NCBI GenBank assembly: GCA_024688885.1
Contig: JAILDV010000011.1
Location: forward strand, 1-64,000
DNA length: 64,000 bases
Reading direction: 5' to 3'
Source of the DNA: Bacteroidaceae bacterium
Lineage (GTDB): Bacteria; Bacteroidota; Bacteroidia; Bacteroidales; Bacteroidaceae
The notes under the pieces were generated by a model. The model had not been told where the DNA came from. It saw only the letters and a program-made list of their open reading frames with translations, and did no database searches. Both the position numbers and the translations under genes were made by a program. Every line of letters starts with the position of its first letter. Position 1 is the stretch's first letter. Positions 61,108 to 64,000 of the stretch are shown in pieces.

Positions 61108-62487
61108 TTAGGAGAGAAAATCAAAGAATCCCATCTCATTGGCAAAGATAAGGAAAATGCCAACAGGAGCAAGGTAGCGGATGATGAATCGGTAGGTGGG
61201 ATAGAGCGGGCTCTTGATGGTGCCGTTGTTGGTCATCTCGGCACGAAGCACTTTCTCGTCAACCACCCATCCTAAGAACACACACATAAGCATGCCACCA
61301 ATAGGCATGATGAGTTTGGCGACAATATAGTCGAAGAGGTCGAAAAAGCCCATATCGAAAAGGGTGACATCTTTCCATGCGCCAAAGGACAATGAACAGA
61401 ACGTACCCAACACCACACACACAACACTGACCAACACAGCGGCCAATGGGCGCGACATGTTCAGATTCTTATGGAAATAAGCGGCTGACATCTCTAACAT
61501 GGAGATGCTGCTGGTCAGGGCTGCCATCACAAGCAGCAGATAAAAAACCAGCGAGAAGATATATGCCAACCACGGCAAGTTGCCAAACACCTGTTGGAAG
61601 ACGTTCGGTAGGGTGATGAACACAAGAGAGGGTCCCGCATCGGGTTGCAAACCCTGAATGGAATAAACGGCAGGGAAGATGATGAGACCGCTCAACAAAG
61701 CCACCAGCGTATCGATGCTGGCTACTGAAAGTCCGTCCTTCATCAAATCGACATCTTTGCGGAAATAGCACGCATAGGTGCAGAGACAGCCCAAACCGAC
61801 ACTGAGAGAGAAGAAAGCCTGTCCCATCGCACTGAGAATGACAGAGCTGTTCACCTTGGAGAAGTCAGGCTGAAAGAGGAACGACAATCCGAGACTCGCA
61901 TTGGGCAAGGAGAGCGAACATCCCACCAGAACGAGGATGAAGACAAACAGGAGGGGCATCATGATTTTCGCTCCACGTTCGATACCGCGCTGCACACCGA
62001 GGGCAACAATGCCACAGGTCATCGCAATGATGATGACCATCCAAAAGACAGGAGTCCATGAAGAGGAAGAGAACGCGACAAAATCAGTGGTGAATTCTTC
62101 CGGGCTCTTCCCAGAAAACCCTCCGATGAGTGCTTCGTAGGCATAGTAGAGCGTCCATCCTGCCACCACGGCATAGTAGCTGAGCACAAGGAAACCGCTG
62201 ACCACAGGTATCAAACCCATCCATTTCCATCCACGACGTCCACCACCCATCTTCTGGAAGGCATCTGTCACATCACTGCCTCCATGGCGTCCAATCGCAA
62301 ACTCAGTCACCATGATGGGCACACCCAGCACAAGCATGAACAACACATAGATGAGGATGAAGGCGGCACCACCATTCGTGCCAACTTCTGTGGGGAAACG
62401 CCATACGTTGCCCAACCCTACTGCACTGCCAGCAGCTGCCAGGATGGCTCCCACTTTGGATGCAAAGATGTTTTTATTACCACTCAT
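61108..62487 (-). CDS. sodium:neurotransmitter symporter (NSS/SNF) family transporter
   Basis: I start at ATG 62487 (MSGNKNIFASKVGAILAAAGSAVGLGNVWRFP); the open frame reaches further but the family begins here. About twelve helices with the unwound TM1 motif AGSAVGLGNVWRFP and TM6 region. These symporters take up amino acids such as Trp, Leu or Tyr with Na+. The gene lies 31 bp upstream of the PheC-like gene on the same strand, so a link to aromatic amino acids is possible. Confidence 0.9.
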   Translation of the reverse strand: MSGNKNIFASKVGAILAAAGSAVGLGNVWRFPTEVGTNGGAAFILIYVLFMLVLGVPIMVTEFAIGRHGGSDVTDAFQKMGGGRRGWKWMGLIPVVSGFLVLSYYAVVAGWTLYYAYEALIGGFSGKSPEEFTTDFVAFSSSSWTPVFWMVIIIAMTCGIVALGVQRGIERGAKIMMPLLFVFILVLVGCSLSLPNASLGLSFLFQPDFSKVNSSVILSAMGQAFFSLSVGLGCLCTYACYFRKDVDLMKDGLSVASIDTLVALLSGLIIFPAVYSIQGLQPDAGPSLVFITLPNVFQQVFGNLPWLAYIFSLVFYLLLVMAALTSSISMLEMSAAYFHKNLNMSRPLAAVLVSVVCVVLGTFCSLSFGAWKDVTLFDMGFFDLFDYIVAKLIMPIGGMLMCVFLGWVVDEKVLRAEMTNNGTIKSPLYPTYRFIIRYLAPVGIFLIFANEMGFFDFLS

Positions 62488-62581
62488 GTTTTTATTATGC
62501 GATTTAGGTTTGACTTCCTTGTAGTTAAAAGAGTTGGAGAATTTGAAAGTTACACCCTGTATGGCAGGTAACTTAGATTCT

Positions 62582-62609
62582 TCACTTTTCACTATTCACT
62601 TTTCACTTT
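62582..62609. repeat. TTTTCAC heptanucleotide array
   Basis: TTTTCAC, TATTCAC, TTTTCAC, a third family of 7-bp repeats upstream of the transporter gene. Confidence 0.6.
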
Positions 62610-62643
62610 GAAAAATTCTTTCATTCTTTAGTGTGTGGGCTAA

Positions 62644-63033
62644 TCAGTTTCGTAATCTTATCTTCCATGTCTCCCCGTGGCGCACCATTTTCTGTGAACC
62701 CGCTTCCTTGGTGTCATCAGCAAAGGTGTACTGATAATAGACCGTGCAGACGCTATCTTCCTCCATCACCTTTTCCAATATGTCTATCGACATCACAGCA
62801 GCACGCTCGGAACGACGCCATCCCAAATGCTGACGCAACGCTTCTTTCATGTAGAAAGTCTGAGCAGAATCCATCTCTGTGCCGAAATCCACACGTTGCA
62901 GATAAGCATCATAGTCCTCATGGTTCAATGCCTCCAGCGCTTTCATCAGCACCATTTCAGGTTCACGCTCCTTTTCCTCGCATGACCACAGGCTCAACAT
63001 CAGCCCCAATATCAGAATTATTCTCAACTTCAC
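62644..63033 (-). CDS. small lipoprotein (DUF4878/NTF2-like)
   Basis: The 129 residues have a lipobox SLWSC with Cys18 and then a helix-plus-sheet body (MVLMKALEALNHEDYDAYLQRV, YYQYTFADDTKEAGSQKMVRHGETWKIRL) typical of DUF4878 or other NTF2-like lipoproteins. No catalytic residues are clear. It sits between der and the NSS transporter gene on the same strand. Confidence 0.6.
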   Translation of the reverse strand: MKLRIILILGLMLSLWSCEEKEREPEMVLMKALEALNHEDYDAYLQRVDFGTEMDSAQTFYMKEALRQHLGWRRSERAAVMSIDILEKVMEEDSVCTVYYQYTFADDTKEAGSQKMVRHGETWKIRLRN

Positions 63034-63043
63034 GGCACCCTAT

Positions 63044-63106
63044 ACTCTAAACTCTAAACCCTAAACTCTAAACCCTCGACTCTAAACTCTAAACCCTCAA
63101 CTCTCA
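63044..63106. repeat. CTAAACY/CTCAACT heptanucleotide array
   Basis: Nine consecutive 7-bp units: CTAAACT, CTAAACC, CTAAACT, CTAAACC, CTCGACT, CTAAACT, CTAAACC, CTCAACT, CTCAACT. It is the longest uninterrupted array of the window and lies just after der. Confidence 0.9.
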
Positions 63107-63107
63107 A

Positions 63108-64000
63108 CTATTTCTGTCTGATAAACACATTGATAGGCGTTCCCTTAAAGTTCCAGTGTTCACGTATCTGATTCTCAAGAAAACGCTTGTATGGCTCCTT
63201 CACATACTGCGGAAGGTTGGCGTAGAACACGAATGAGGGCACTCTTGTGTCGGGTATCTGCATCACATACTTGATCTTGATGTATTTACCCTTCAGCGAT
63301 GGTGGCGGTGTGGCTTCGATAATCGGGAGCATCACCTCGTTCAACTTTGCTGTGGACACCTTATTGGTACGTGCTTCGTATGCCTTTTGTGCCTCTTCCA
63401 GCACCCTGAAGATGCGCTGCTTCGTCACCGCTGAGGCAAAGATGATGGTGAAGTCAGTGAAAGGTGCAAAACGGTCACGGATGGCATGTTCGAAGTGACG
63501 GATGGATTCGTTGCTCTTATCTTCAGCAAGATCCCACTTGTTCACCACCACCACAAGTCCTTTCTGGTTTTTCTGCACCAGTTGGAAGATGTTGATGTCC
63601 TGCCCTTCTATGCCCCTCGTGGCATCCACCATCAGCACACAAACATCGGAGTTCTCAATGGCACGGATGCTCCGCATCACCGAATAGTACTCCAAATCTT
63701 CTGTCACCTTGTTCTTCTTGCGGATACCGGCGGTATCGACCAGATAGAAGTTGAAACCGAACTTCTCATATTTCGTATAGATGGAGTCGCGTGTGGTTCC
63801 GGCAATGTCAGTCACCACGTTGCGGTTATCATCAAGGAAGGCATTGATGAGTGAGGATTTTCCAGCGTTCGGACGACCCACCACAGCAATTCTCGGAATG
63901 TCTTCTTCTATCACCTCAGACATCTCCTTCGTGAAACTGCCCACCACTGCATCAAGCAAGTCACCCGTACCGCTACCTGTCAGCGAACTGATGCAATAGG
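63108..64000 (-). CDS. der: GTPase Der/EngA, C-terminal two-thirds (runs off the window)
   Basis: The visible 297 residues begin in the window edge with [20 protein letters not shown], the end of the first G domain, then the second G domain ([34 protein letters not shown]) and the KH-like C-terminus ([41 protein letters not shown]). Der has two GTPase domains and is essential for 50S ribosome assembly. The first domain lies beyond the window. Confidence 0.97.
   Translation of the reverse strand, partial: YCISSLTGSGTGDLLDAVVGSFTKEMSEVIEEDIPRIAVVGRPNAGKSSLINAFLDDNRNVVTDIAGTTRDSIYTKYEKFGFNFYLVDTAGIRKKNKVTEDLEYYSVMRSIRAIENSDVCVLMVDATRGIEGQDINIFQLVQKNQKGLVVVVNKWDLAEDKSNESIRHFEHAIRDRFAPFTDFTIIFASAVTKQRIFRVLEEAQKAYEARTNKVSTAKLNEVMLPIIEATPPPSLKGKYIKIKYVMQIPDTRVPSFVFYANLPQYVKEPYKRFLENQIREHWNFKGTPINVFIRQK

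Overview
This window is chromosomal DNA from a member of the Bacteroidales, most likely Prevotella or a close relative. Many genes follow the Bacteroidota promoter pattern (TTTG, about 20 bp, then TAnnTTTG), Shine-Dalgarno sequences are weak, and several genes resemble families largely known from this phylum (DUF6452, DUF6048, DUF4199, DUF4831, DUF4468, putative porin, a T9SS-type C-terminal domain). I recognised no rRNA, tRNA, CRISPR array, prophage or intact insertion sequence.

Layout. 1-1600: start of a TetR regulator, two decayed gene remnants and repeats. 1.6-7.8 kb: mutS2, a PD40-like periplasmic protein, an FtsZ outside any visible dcw cluster, and ispE. 8-15.6 kb (mostly minus strand): porin operon, an ECF sigma/anti-sigma/Spy-like operon, a minimal secretion-tail protein and ppiD. 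15.9-22.1 kb: an esterase, then a redox cluster (gpx, ohrR, exported gpx, PNPOx-like protein, radical SAM protein, flavodoxin, frameshifted metallo-hydrolase); three related inverted repeats sit around the gpx promoter. 22.1-27.5 kb: envelope proteins, a folded non-coding element, a HepT/MntA toxin-antitoxin pair and a repeat-rich relic zone. 27.5-39.9 kb: split-type GMP synthase subunit, CDF transporter, msrA, GT2 operon, DUF6452/DUF6048, apbE, a Crp-like regulator, M3 peptidase, dCMP deaminase and S41 protease. 40-49.6 kb: a fused 5-formyl-THF cyclo-ligase/AddA protein, a CotH-like protein, AddB and RNase Z. 49.7-64 kb: MFS transporter, a 17-residue-repeat protein, aquaporin, DUF4831, nnrED, hpt, adk, obgE, pgeF, HAD and NUDIX hydrolases, DUF4250, a PheC-like periplasmic protein, an NSS transporter and the 3' part of der.

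The most striking features are (1) 7-bp-period repeats, above all the CTCAACY type, which occur between genes and also in frame inside genes, where 21 bp encode a 7-residue period like NPQLSTL; (2) a roughly 140-bp intergenic repeat lying directly upstream of three start codons; (3) the cyclo-ligase/AddA fusion; (4) the candidate operators of the gpx-ohrR cluster; and (5) a large folded intergenic element at 25.8-25.97 kb. Several frameshifts fall at short homopolymers, so some broken genes could be assembly errors.
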